NCBI GenBank assembly: GCA_934693135.1
Contig: CAKUVA010000015.1
Coordinates: 1-53,485 of the forward strand
Direction of reading: 5' to 3'
Length of the DNA stretch: 53,485 nt
Source: an uncultured Bacteroidales bacterium
GTDB taxonomy: Bacteria; Bacteroidota; Bacteroidia; Bacteroidales; UBA932
Numbering within the stretch: position 1 is the stretch's first letter; every line of letters starts with the position of its first letter. Of the stretch, positions 1 to 8,419 are shown piece after piece. The notes beneath the pieces were generated by a model that made no database searches, was not told where the DNA came from, and saw only the letters and a program-made list of their open reading frames with translations. A program made the position numbers and the translations under genes.

Positions 1-3000
1 CTCTATCACGGTAGGGATTCTTTTCTGGAGATCCTCTATGTGGGAGATTATGCCGACGTGCTTGCCGCTGGAGGAGTTCAGTTTCTCCAATGCTGACATC
101 ACGCTGTTGAGCCACTCTTGGCTGAGTGTTCCGAATCCTTCGTCGATGAAGAGGGTGTCTACGCTGATGCTGTTCTCTGCGAGGCTTGACAGGCCCAGGG
201 CCAATGACAATGAAATCACGAACCCTTCACCGCCTGAAAGCGTGTTCCCGGAGCGGACTATGCCATCCTCGTTGTCCTCTACCAGGATAATTAGTGAGCC
301 CGGCTGTGCCGTCAGTTCATAACGTGGGGCAATCTTTCTCAGATATGCGTTTGCATGATTGAGGATGTCCTGCATGATGTAGCTCTGAGCTATCTTCTTG
401 AACGTAAACCCGTTGACACCTCCGAAAAGGTCGTCCAGAGTTTTCCACTGGGCATTGACCCTGCCTGCTCTGTCGCGCGCGTCAATCTTGCTTTTAAGCG
501 CGACATGCTTCTTGTTATCATCCTCAATGATGTTCTTGAGTTTGCCGAGGTACTCCGACTTGACCATATTGTCAGACTCGACCTCAGTCTTTAGTACACG
601 AACCGCATCGGCCGTCTTCGGTAGTGTATCATCCTCAGCATAAGCATTTTTCAAGATGTTCTCATTTATCTCTTTGGACTTGCGTTCATCGTCGATGTGC
701 CCAAGTGCCGTTCTGATGCTGCTATTCAATGATCCCCACTCCGCAATGGCATTGCCTGAGAATTTCTCCGGTACGATGTCACCGGAAGCGAAGTCCCCAT
801 TGATCGCGATAATCCTTTCACGGACATCAGATGCGGATTTGATGGCGGTTTCTAGATTATTTTTCTCGGTGGTCACCTTGTCATATTCTTTCAGAGTGTC
901 ATTGTACTTTCTTGCCCTGTCCTTGAGCTTCGTGATAAAGCCTTCGGTATCACATTCCCATTCCTTTTTCCATTCAGGGAATGATATGAGGTTCCCTGCC
1001 GCCAGAAGAGATTCCGATGCGGATTTCTCTGCCGCAGAAATCATTTTTCCGGCATTGTCAATGTCGCTCATGATTTTCTGGATCTCCAGGTTCTTCCTGT
1101 TGTATTCGGACATTAAAGGAGAGTAGATGTCACTCTGGTATTTGTCCCTGTCTGCAGTCGTACTGTCTACGGTCTTTTGCCTTTCATTTACAGCGGCAAT
1201 TGCCTTTTCATTGGCATCCTTGCGTGTGTCCAGCGCTTTTTTGATTACCTCAAGCTTTTCCCTGATATCATCTTCATTGACCTTTATGCCCAATGAAGAG
1301 AAATTTTTGGCGAACGCCTCCTTGAGTCCTGCCAAGGACCTTTCGTCGTTGGCGATTCTGTCTTTGGCCCTTTTGAGCCCGTCCAGTCTGGTGTTGTAGG
1401 CTGTAGAGGCTTTGAAATATTCAGCATCAGCTTTCCGCATTTCCGTTTCCGCCTTTTCCTTTGCCTCTTTTGCAGGTCTGAGAAGATCGTTCTGCTCCTG
1501 TTCAGAGATGAGCGATGTTATTTTCGCATGACATACGGGGCAGATATCTTCACCAGTCTCACGAAGCCAACTCCTAAGACTGACAGCAGCCTGGTCTATC
1601 GCCATAGCCTGCATATTATATGAGTCACGGCTTTTCTCGTAGGCATCCTTGGATATCTTAGACTTTTCCTTTAGTCTATTGAGTGCAATCAGCTCTGCCT
1701 CAATCTCTTCTTTCTCCTTCTTGTAGTCGGACTTCTCTGTGGTGATGTTCTCTTCCCTCTGCTGGATGGCGGCATAGTCAGTGCCGGCTTCGCCGATGAG
1801 TTTCAGTTTCTTGTCAATGTCCAGCCTATCCTTCTCCACATCATCGGGCCTAAGCGCCATCTTGGCCTCAAGGGCCTCCGTTACTGCTGCTTGCATGCTA
1901 TTAAGAGTCTTCTCCGCATCGGCTTTCTTCGTTTCCAGTTCGGCGAAAAGTATCCGTGACGTTTCAAGAATTTTCTTCTCATTCTCGAGAACCTCTTTCT
2001 TAATCTTGCAGTAGTTTTCCTGCTTCAAGACATTCACAAGGTGCGATTCGATGGTCTGGACATTTGCGAACACGTTGGCATGAACTTTTTGAGCATCGAT
2101 GCCTTTAGCTAGATCTTCCGCGACCTTGCTTTTCTTGTCGAGTTCGGCTTTGCTATATGCAATGTCGTTGGTGAGGACGTCGAACTGCGACTTCGCCGAT
2201 ACAAGAATCCCTTCTGATTCCTTTATGGACTTCTCGGCTGCTGAGACAGCATCAAAAGCCTTCAGGAGGCTCTCGAACAAGGTCAATGCTGACTTGTTCT
2301 TTTCAATGTCGCCTTCAATCTGTTTTATTTCATTGACAAGATCACTCTTTTTTTCCTCCGGGAGAAGGACGACAGAATTGACATCCCTGTCCGCCTCCTT
2401 ATAGGCATTTTCGACGTCAATTGATTTCTGGTGGATGCGTGTGCCGATTCTTGCATAAATCTCCGTGCCGGTTATCTTCTCGAGAATCTCCGACTTCTCT
2501 TTGGTCTCGGCTTTCAGAAACTGGGTGAACTGTCCCTGGGCAAGCATCGACGTGCGGCAGAACTCATCATAGTCCAGGCCGATGATCTCCGTCATCTTGG
2601 CTATGCGCGGCTTGCCCTTGCTGGCATCCGTCATGCCTGTGCTGTCGGTTATGGACCAGGTTTCGTTATCCAGTTTTCCGTTGCGGTTTACACGGCATGC
2701 CCACTCGGCTATGTAGTCTGAACCGTCAGCTCCCTCGAACAGAAGCGTTATTCTTCCTTCTTTCTCTCCTTTCTTGAGCAGTTGGTTTACAGAAGTTATG
2801 CTGATTTCCTGCCCACCCTCCTTGTATGATGTCTCATCTGTCTTTTTGCCGTTTGTTAGGCGTGGGGTCTTGTCGTACAATGCAAGACATATCGCGTCCA
2901 GTATGGTGGTTTTCCCGCTTCCGGTCTCGCCACAGATGAGAAAAATAGGGGAGTCCGATAGTGGTGCGGATGTGAAGTCGATGCTCGCGGAGGAGATCGA

Positions 3001-3036
3001 CGCTATGTTGAAGATATCGAGTTTCTTCAGTTTCAT
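1..3036 (-). CDS. sbcC: SbcC, ATPase/coiled-coil subunit of the SbcCD nuclease (3' end cut by window edge)
   Basis: SMC/Rad50-type subunit that with SbcD opens and cuts hairpins and protein-blocked DNA ends. Reading the minus strand from ATG at 3034-3036 gives an open frame to the window edge, about 1012 residues. Seen in order: Walker A GETGSGKTT near residue 40; a long charged coiled coil; a zinc hook CPVC near residue 500 (about 1525-1548); a second coiled coil; ABC signature LSGGEG; Walker B DTLFIDEGFG; and the H-loop ISHIEDL close to the edge. Only the last few residues are missing, so the gene looks intact. It starts four bases after the sbcD stop, the usual sbcD-sbcC operon. The zinc hook separates it from MukB or RecN. 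Very confident of the family; exact C-terminus unseen. Confidence 0.96.
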   Translation of the reverse strand, partial: MKLKKLDIFNIASISSASIDFTSAPLSDSPIFLICGETGSGKTTILDAICLALYDKTPRLTNGKKTDETSYKEGGQEISITSVNQLLKKGEKEGRITLLFEGADGSDYIAEWACRVNRNGKLDNETWSITDSTGMTDASKGKPRIAKMTEIIGLDYDEFCRTSMLAQGQFTQFLKAETKEKSEILEKITGTEIYARIGTRIHQKSIDVENAYKEADRDVNSVVLLPEEKKSDLVNEIKQIEGDIEKNKSALTLFESLLKAFDAVSAAEKSIKESEGILVSAKSQFDVLTNDIAYSKAELDKKSKVAEDLAKGIDAQKVHANVFANVQTIESHLVNVLKQENYCKIKKEVLENEKKILETSRILFAELETKKADAEKTLNSMQAAVTEALEAKMALRPDDVEKDRLDIDKKLKLIGEAGTDYAAIQQREENITTEKSDYKKEKEEIEAELIALNRLKEKSKISKDAYEKSRDSYNMQAMAIDQAAVSLRSWLRETGEDICPVCHAKITSLISEQEQNDLLRPAKEAKEKAETEMRKADAEYFKASTAYNTRLDGLKRAKDRIANDERSLAGLKEAFAKNFSSLGIKVNEDDIREKLEVIKKALDTRKDANEKAIAAVNERQKTVDSTTADRDKYQSDIYSPLMSEYNRKNLEIQKIMSDIDNAGKMISAAEKSASESLLAAGNLISFPEWKKEWECDTEGFITKLKDRARKYNDTLKEYDKVTTEKNNLETAIKSASDVRERIIAINGDFASGDIVPEKFSGNAIAEWGSLNSSIRTALGHIDDERKSKEINENILKNAYAEDDTLPKTADAVRVLKTEVESDNMVKSEYLGKLKNIIEDDNKKHVALKSKIDARDRAGRVNAQWKTLDDLFGGVNGFTFKKIAQSYIMQDILNHANAYLRKIAPRYELTAQPGSLIILVEDNEDGIVRSGNTLSGGEGFVISLSLALGLSSLAENSISVDTLFIDEGFGTLSQEWLNSVMSALEKLNSSSGKHVGIISHIEDLQKRIPTVIE

Positions 3037-3040
3037 GGTA

Positions 3041-4333
3041 TCAGTCGTGTTTTTCAGGGTTCATAACTTCGTCAATGGTCTCTTTCAGCAGGGAGAGGAT
3101 ATTATTGTCAATGCTGTCTTGTCTTGTTTCCTTTAGGTAGAGCTCAGCCACGGAGTAAGGTCCCATCTTTCCGAGTTCTGCGGTGCTGATCTTTACTTCT
3201 CCGGATGTGCTGCTGTTTTTTTCATTGACCTCCCTTACCCTGTTTATCAGGCAGAACTTCGCCTTCAGATGGCATTGCTCCGGAACTTTGGCAGCCTTGT
3301 CTTTCGCCTCCACCGGAATGGTACCGTCGTCAGTGACATTGAGTCTTACATAGCAAGCCTTTTCCGGGTCCATATTCTTGAACGCCTCGTATGTGTCTTC
3401 CCATTTGAGTGATTTTACTTCGCTGCGCCGTGTCCTGTCCTGCTGTGGTATAGTGATGACGGGCATTGTATTTTCAATGTCGATAGTCTTTACTTCCGGC
3501 GTGTCTCCGTGGGCATTTATGGTCACAATAGAAACGCTGTGCTGAAAGTCCTCGTCGAAAGATACCGGCAGGGGAGAGCCGCTGTAACGAATCCTGTCTG
3601 AGATGTTCTGCGGATTGTGTATATGGCCGAGTGCAATGTAGTCGTAGCCTGTGCCGAAAACATCAGCATTGACCATATCGATTCCTCCGATGATGTCGAG
3701 GTCCTGACCGATAGCGTCAGGTTTTTCTCCTGTGATTCGCTTTACCGCCGTATGGGCCATCACGACGACCGGGAGTTCGTTTTTATTGCGTCTTTCGACT
3801 TCTCTAAGAATTAGGGCTATAAACTCTTTCATTCTCTCTTCCCTCGGAAGGCCTGCCTTCACGGCAGGGAAATTGCCTGGGTAGCAGTGCGGTATGGCGA
3901 CAATGTAACCGACGATGCTGCTGTCTTTCCCGATAGGGAAGATATGGCGTTCAAAAAGCTGCTCATGAAATTCATCGCTCTCTTCTCCCTGGATGATGTT
4001 GCGTCTTATGGATGCCACGATGGATACTCCAACGAGATTCCACAGCGGGTCGGTAATCTCTATCTTGTTGCTGTCGTGATTGCCAGCTGTCACAATGACC
4101 TTCATTGACGGTGCAATCTCATGGACTGTCATGAGATGATGCATGAACATCTCCTGTGTAGATGTCTGGGGTGACGTCGTATGATAGACATCTCCGCTGA
4201 TGATGTATGCGTCCGGCTTCTGTTCCTTGATGATGTTTTCTATCTGGGATAGACAGCCGGTCTGCTCGACTGTCCTGTCATACGAATAGAACATATGTCC
4301 CAGATGCAGGTCAGATGTATGTAGAATCTTCAT
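3041..4333 (-). CDS. sbcD: SbcD, metallophosphoesterase subunit of the SbcCD nuclease
   Basis: Mre11-family Mn2+-dependent nuclease, catalytic partner of SbcC in the cytoplasm. The 430-residue product begins MKILHTSDLHLGH and carries the calcineurin-like metal-binding series DLHLGH, SGDVYH, AGNHD, a central histidine motif (MAHTAV) and GHIHNPQ. Length and motif order match SbcD (about 400 residues). The ATG at 4333 is right, since the first metal-binding motif begins eight residues in. It is the first gene of the sbcD-sbcC pair; upstream lies a 305-bp gap. No good TAnnTTTG box was seen immediately upstream. Confidence 0.96.
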   Translation of the reverse strand: MKILHTSDLHLGHMFYSYDRTVEQTGCLSQIENIIKEQKPDAYIISGDVYHTTSPQTSTQEMFMHHLMTVHEIAPSMKVIVTAGNHDSNKIEITDPLWNLVGVSIVASIRRNIIQGEESDEFHEQLFERHIFPIGKDSSIVGYIVAIPHCYPGNFPAVKAGLPREERMKEFIALILREVERRNKNELPVVVMAHTAVKRITGEKPDAIGQDLDIIGGIDMVNADVFGTGYDYIALGHIHNPQNISDRIRYSGSPLPVSFDEDFQHSVSIVTINAHGDTPEVKTIDIENTMPVITIPQQDRTRRSEVKSLKWEDTYEAFKNMDPEKACYVRLNVTDDGTIPVEAKDKAAKVPEQCHLKAKFCLINRVREVNEKNSSTSGEVKISTAELGKMGPYSVAELYLKETRQDSIDNNILSLLKETIDEVMNPEKHD

Positions 4334-4638
4334 ATTTTTGCGTTTGTATGGGGTGTTTCCGTTTGTTTCCTATTCATCTGTTTCTTGCCATATTATACGG
4401 CTAAATTCGATAAATCTTACATAAAAATAGCAAAACTATTTGAATTTCATGTCCGGTCCGAATTCTTCCCGGATGCGCTCCATATCTTTTATCGCAGGGA
4501 GTATATTGCCGATCCTATCTTGGATAGTCTTATATCTCAGTGGGAGGGTCAATGTTTAGCTCTTACTTTTAGGAAACGATATGCCTATTGGTAACGAAAT
4601 TTCGGTACATTCCTAAAAATACCGGACTTTAAGTTTTC
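4334..4638. other. Gene-poor gap between ogt and sbcD
   Basis: This 305-bp stretch separates the ogt stop from the sbcD start. It holds one protein-like but start-less minus-strand frame (4436-4552, listed separately), one copy of the GTCAATGT 8-mer at 4548, and AT-rich sequence. A plus-strand frame of 69 codons at 4385-4594 exists but its composition does not look coding and it lies opposite the more convincing minus frame. A weak seven-base stem followed by TATTTTT lies just after the ogt stop (about 4605-4638) and might end ogt transcription. Confidence 0.5.
4436..4552 (-). pseudogene. Possible C-terminal remnant of an unknown gene
   Basis: On the minus strand a 38-codon frame from TTG at 4550-4552 to TAG at 4436-4438 reads like genuine protein: an amphipathic, charged stretch (IQDRIGNILPAIKDMERI) followed by REEFGPDMKFK. 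A stop codon lies two codons upstream, there is no ATG before residue 25, and no ribosome-binding site or TAnnTTTG box was found. The codons resemble those of neighbouring genes. The best explanation is the tail of a gene lost by deletion; a small TTG-started protein is the alternative. I do not recognise the family. Confidence 0.3.
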
Positions 4639-5178
4639 TTATTTTGGACTTAAACTATTTTCAATGCTTAGAAGAGTCCTTTTGGCAGATAATCCACCGG
4701 CAAATCCAGTCAGAGATTTGTTTGTGCCAATGACACGATGGCATGGAATGACTATACTTATCCCGTTAGCTCCAATAGCTTGTGCTACAGCCCTTATTCC
4801 TTTGATATTACCAACTCTGATGGCAATCTCCTTATAACTTCTTGTCTCGCCGTAAGGTATTTCTTGCAAAGCCTCCCATACTCGTCTTTGAAATTCGGTT
4901 CCAATAGGATGTAGAGGAATACTGAAATCTCTGCGGATGCCTGCAAAGTATTCATCCAGTTGGAATATCGTTTGTCGCAGTACTTCAGATGGTTCTTCCT
5001 TAAATGATACGTTTAGTGACTTTATAAGCCTACGTTTGTTGCGTTCTGCGCATGGCATGTCATTCCAATCGCAAAGACACAATTTGCCATTGATTGATGC
5101 TAAGACCATCTTGCCGCATGGGGAGTCGTAATATTGTATGTTTGCCCTATGGTCTTCTCTATGAGCTGCATCGAACAT
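4639..5178 (-). CDS. ogt: Methylated-DNA--[protein]-cysteine S-methyltransferase
   Basis: Suicide repair enzyme that moves the alkyl group of O6-alkylguanine onto its own cysteine. 179 residues, the normal size for Ogt/MGMT. The active-site motif IPCHRVIG is complete with Cys146, preceded by the helix-turn-helix region (GTEFQRRVWEALQEIPYGETRSYKEIA) and the arginine finger region (GIRAVAQAIGANG); the GFAGG loop follows. There is no Ada-type zinc domain at the N-terminus, so this is an Ogt rather than an Ada sensor. The gene stands alone; a 10-bp inverted repeat (5212-5248) separates it from the phosphohexomutase gene upstream on the same strand. Confidence 0.93.
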   Translation of the reverse strand: MFDAAHREDHRANIQYYDSPCGKMVLASINGKLCLCDWNDMPCAERNKRRLIKSLNVSFKEEPSEVLRQTIFQLDEYFAGIRRDFSIPLHPIGTEFQRRVWEALQEIPYGETRSYKEIAIRVGNIKGIRAVAQAIGANGISIVIPCHRVIGTNKSLTGFAGGLSAKRTLLSIENSLSPK

Positions 5179-5211
5179 TCTGTATCGTGGTATGATTTCG
5201 GATTCTATAAT

Positions 5212-5248
5212 TTACCCTCGGATTTCATGTGTAGAAAACCGAGGGTAA
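5212..5248 (-). terminator. Perfect 10-bp inverted repeat after the phosphohexomutase gene
   Basis: TTACCCTCGG (5212-5221) pairs exactly with CCGAGGGTAA (5239-5248) around a 17-base loop. It lies 20 bases after the stop codon of the minus-strand phosphohexomutase gene and before ogt, where a terminator or processing hairpin is expected. The sequence after the stem on the minus strand is AT-rich but lacks a clean T run, so an intrinsic terminator is likely rather than certain. Confidence 0.5.
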
Positions 5249-5267
5249 GAAAGAAATTTCGCTAATA

Positions 5268-6965
5268 CTATTTGATGAACTGCTCTTTTAGACGTTCGAT
5301 CTTAGCATCGGCATCATCGCCCTTGGCCCCGAAGTAGAACTTGATCTTCGGCTCTGTTCCGGAAGGACGTACAGATACCACGTCACCAGCCTCGTCAAAG
5401 AACTGAAGCACATTGGATGAAGGAAGCCCTGTCTCCTCTGTCTTCAAGTAGTCCACAACTTTTATGACAGGTGAGCCGATAAGTTCTTTAGGAGGGTTTT
5501 GACGCATCTCGGCCATAATCTTCTGAATCTCCTCGGCACCGCTCTTGCCTTTACGGACAAGCGAGGTAAGACCTTCTTTCCTGTAGCCGTACTCCTTGTA
5601 GATCTTCTGCATCAGCTGGTAAAGCGTCATGCCCTGGTCTGCCGCCCATGCAGCACACTCTGCAACCATGGAGCAGGCAATCTGTGCATCCTTGTCGCGT
5701 ACGAACTGGCCGACATTGAAACCATAACTTTCCTCGCCACCGCAGATGAACTCTCCGTGAGCCTCATTGCGCTTCACAACCTCGGCAATATACTTGAAGC
5801 CGGTGAGGACATTGTATATCTTCACACCGAAATTCTTTGCAATCTCGGCGATAAGTTCCGTGGTTACGATTGTTTTCACAACGTATGTATCAGGCGAAAG
5901 TTTTCCGAGTTCTTTCCAACGTGTAAGGATATAGTAGGTAAGCATTGCCCCAGTCTGGTTTCCATTGAATTGAACCATCTTACCATCATTGTCACGGACA
6001 GCTATGCCCATACGGTCAGCGTCTGGGTCCGTTGCGAGTACGATGTCGGCTTTCTCACGCTCGGCGACTTCCAGAGCCATCTTCATTGCAGCTGGCTCCT
6101 CAGGATTAGGAGACGCCACTGTAGGGAAGTTTCCGTCGCTTACATCCTGGTCAGGAACGTGGTACACATGCTCGAAGCCGAGACGATGCAGGCACTCAGG
6201 CACAAGCCTTACGCCACATCCGTGAAGCGGTGTATAGACGAATTTGAGTTCCGGATGGCGCTTGCGTGCTTCAGGTGTGAGCATAAGAGAAAGTATGTCA
6301 TGCAAGTATCTCTCGTCCACATCCTTGCCCATGAGCTCGATTTCGCCGCACTCTTCCTTGGCCTCGAAGCGGACTTGTGATGGATCTGTAATTTTGGCAA
6401 CTTCTGCAACGATGTCCTTGTCAACAGGTGATGTAATCTGCGCACCATCTGACCAGAATACCTTATATCCATTGTATTCCTTAGGATTATGAGAGGCAGT
6501 GACCATCACTCCCGCGATAGCTCTCTTGTCTCTGATGGAATAGCTGAGTTCCGGTGTAGGACGAATGTTGTCGAACAGGAATACATGCATTCCGTTAGCA
6601 GACATCACATCGGCAGTGATTTTCGCAAAAAGCTTGCTGTTGTTGCGGCTATCGAATGATATGCAGACGCGGACATCCTCAGGGTTGATAGGGTCACCGT
6701 ATGCATCCTTGCACTCAGCTGCATGTGCCTTGATGTAGTTTGCAAGACCCTGTGTGGCCATTCCTACAGTATATTTGTTCATTCTGTTGGTTCCTACGCC
6801 CATGATTCCGCGCAGACCACCTGTTCCGAATTCCAGATTACGGTAGAATGCATCCTCAAACCCTGCAGGGTCGCTATTTCTCAGTTCAATGACTTTGCCT
6901 TTTGTCTCCGGATCGAAGTCTCCGTCGAGCCAGCTCTGAGCCACTTCTCTAAAATCTTTTACCAT
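5268..6965 (-). CDS. Phospho-sugar mutase (phosphoglucomutase/phosphomannomutase family)
   Basis: Interconverts hexose 1- and 6-phosphates, feeding nucleotide-sugar and storage-glucan synthesis. 565 residues, close to the 570-580 of the long Bacteroidales/Firmicutes PgcA type. The four family motifs are present: catalytic phosphoserine TASHNPKEYNGYK (Ser158), Mg2+ loop DPDADRMG, sugar-binding GGEESYGFN, and phosphate-binding RPSGTEPKIKFY near the C-terminus. The start at 6965 leaves a normal N-terminus. Its promoter region is shared with the divergent methyltransferase gene; a TATTTTTG box on the minus strand lies at 6999-7006. Glucose versus mannose preference cannot be read from sequence. 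Confidence 0.93.
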   Translation of the reverse strand: MVKDFREVAQSWLDGDFDPETKGKVIELRNSDPAGFEDAFYRNLEFGTGGLRGIMGVGTNRMNKYTVGMATQGLANYIKAHAAECKDAYGDPINPEDVRVCISFDSRNNSKLFAKITADVMSANGMHVFLFDNIRPTPELSYSIRDKRAIAGVMVTASHNPKEYNGYKVFWSDGAQITSPVDKDIVAEVAKITDPSQVRFEAKEECGEIELMGKDVDERYLHDILSLMLTPEARKRHPELKFVYTPLHGCGVRLVPECLHRLGFEHVYHVPDQDVSDGNFPTVASPNPEEPAAMKMALEVAEREKADIVLATDPDADRMGIAVRDNDGKMVQFNGNQTGAMLTYYILTRWKELGKLSPDTYVVKTIVTTELIAEIAKNFGVKIYNVLTGFKYIAEVVKRNEAHGEFICGGEESYGFNVGQFVRDKDAQIACSMVAECAAWAADQGMTLYQLMQKIYKEYGYRKEGLTSLVRKGKSGAEEIQKIMAEMRQNPPKELIGSPVIKVVDYLKTEETGLPSSNVLQFFDEAGDVVSVRPSGTEPKIKFYFGAKGDDADAKIERLKEQFIK

Positions 6966-6998
6966 GGTATTTTAGTATTTTGGTTTATATTCACCCTG

Positions 6999-7006
6999 CA
7001 AAAATA
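6999..7006 (-). promoter_or_regulatory. Putative -7 box of the phosphohexomutase promoter
   Basis: TATTTTTG on the minus strand matches the Bacteroidota -7 consensus TAnnTTTG and sits 34 bases before the ATG at 6965, giving a leader of about 30 bases. No clear TTTG was seen 19 bases further upstream. It nearly abuts the opposite-facing box at 7020-7027. Confidence 0.4.
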
Positions 7007-7019
7007 ATAAAATTACATG

Positions 7020-7027
7020 TAAATTTG
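7020..7027 (+). promoter_or_regulatory. Putative -7 box of the THUMP-like methyltransferase promoter
   Basis: TAAATTTG fits TAnnTTTG. Transcription would start near 7032-7034, on top of the first possible ATG (7033), which argues for translation from the next ATG at 7054 with a leader of about 20 bases. Confidence 0.45.
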
Positions 7028-7053
7028 CAGATATGACATTGGAAGAATATAAG

Positions 7054-8331
7054 ATGAAGAGTGTATATGAGGATTTCATAATTGCTCATGCTGATGATGA
7101 CACATCTAAGCTTCTATTAGGAAGACAAAAGTGGCCGAACATCGACATTGACATGGCAGTAACAGCGATAGATTGTCGTAAGAAAATTAGGACAAAACTT
7201 CCTGAGTGGTATTCGGAAACTGGTATAATCTATCCTGATAGGATATGTGCTGAACAGTCAAGCTCATCTTTTACAAGTAGATATAAAGCTGAAGTGGCAT
7301 CTCGTATAATTGGAACTGAACGATGTGGAACCTGTAGGATTGCCGATCTTACAGGAGGGTTGGGAGTAGATAGCTTGGCTTTTTCACATATAGCAGAGAC
7401 GGTCCTATATAATGAAATGAATGCAGGACGAGCAACTGCTGCACGTCATAATTTTGGCCTCCTGTCATCTGGCAATATTCGTGTCGAAAGTTTCTGTGTC
7501 AGGGCTTCTGGTGAGGATAGCTCATGTTTCTGGGAAATGCTGAAAGAATTTGCACCGGATCTTATATATATGGACCCAGCCAGACGAACATTGACAGGGA
7601 ACAAGGTTTTTCTAATAGAAGATTGCAGTCCGGATGTGCTGACATTGCTCCCGGATCTTTTTACATGTTGCAGGAACGTTCTTATCAAACTCTCGCCGAT
7701 GGCTGATATTTCAATGTTGAATAAACGTTTCTCTGAACATGGAGCTGTCGTGCGTGAGATACATGTTGTTGCATCTGGAGGGGAGTGCAAAGAACTTCTA
7801 CTTTGGTTGACTGAGGGAGAGAATGGAGAATGTCGGATTGTTGTCAATGAAAATGGGCATGTGCTATCTATAGATAAGGATATGCGTATGGAAGCACCAT
7901 TATTACTTCCTGATATATCATATTTGGGAAAGATGCGTTACTTGTTTGAGCCGGGAAAGGCTCTTTCCAAGGCTGGTATGTTCAATGTCCTTTGTAATTT
8001 TTTTGGAATAAAATTATATAAGGCCGGCATATCTACACATCTTTATTTTTTGCCTGAAATTGTTGATAAAACTTCATTGGATAGACTTAAATGTTTCGGA
8101 AAACTATTTTCAATACTTGAGGTGACAGAACTGGATAAGCATAGTATTAGAGACTATGGGAAACGTTACCAGAAAGCAGAAGTGACTGCGAGGAATATTA
8201 GAATGACCAGTGAAGAGCTGAGAAAGCGTATGGGTGCTTCATCCGGTGGATCTGCGCATATTTTTGGTCTTAATATTGAAACAGATTGTGTGTCAGATAA
8301 TTACATTATAGCTGGAAAGCGTCTTGTATAA
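7054..8331 (+). CDS. Class I SAM-dependent methyltransferase with THUMP-like domain
   Basis: Predicted S-adenosylmethionine-dependent methyltransferase, 425 residues. The SAM-binding motif I is DLTGGLGVDS and a motif IV-like DPARR follows (YMDPARRT); the C-terminal part resembles the THUMP-like and PG_1098 ferredoxin-like domains that accompany this fold in Bacteroidales proteins. An RNA substrate is likely but not proven. The longest frame starts at 7033; I prefer 7054 because a TAnnTTTG box at 7020-7027 puts the transcript start at about 7033 and because MKSVYEDFI fits the N-terminus I remember for homologues. Single gene, divergent from the phosphohexomutase, followed by the phosphate permease 88 bases on. 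Confidence 0.8.
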   Translation: MKSVYEDFIIAHADDDTSKLLLGRQKWPNIDIDMAVTAIDCRKKIRTKLPEWYSETGIIYPDRICAEQSSSSFTSRYKAEVASRIIGTERCGTCRIADLTGGLGVDSLAFSHIAETVLYNEMNAGRATAARHNFGLLSSGNIRVESFCVRASGEDSSCFWEMLKEFAPDLIYMDPARRTLTGNKVFLIEDCSPDVLTLLPDLFTCCRNVLIKLSPMADISMLNKRFSEHGAVVREIHVVASGGECKELLLWLTEGENGECRIVVNENGHVLSIDKDMRMEAPLLLPDISYLGKMRYLFEPGKALSKAGMFNVLCNFFGIKLYKAGISTHLYFLPEIVDKTSLDRLKCFGKLFSILEVTELDKHSIRDYGKRYQKAEVTARNIRMTSEELRKRMGASSGGSAHIFGLNIETDCVSDNYIIAGKRLV

Positions 8332-8419
8332 CTTGTATCATGTAATATTTTCTTAATGCTGATGAAATAATGATATAATAGGATATTGTGAACTTTGTGA
8401 CGAATTATTAGAGTTATAT

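Noticed and set aside
4605..4638. Intrinsic terminator after ogt
   Set aside because: The stem is only seven A/T-rich pairs; too weak to list as a terminator.
5499..6380. 293-codon open frame on the plus strand
   Set aside because: It lies antisense to the phosphohexomutase, whose motifs are complete; its protein is rich in His/Cys/Leu with no family features.
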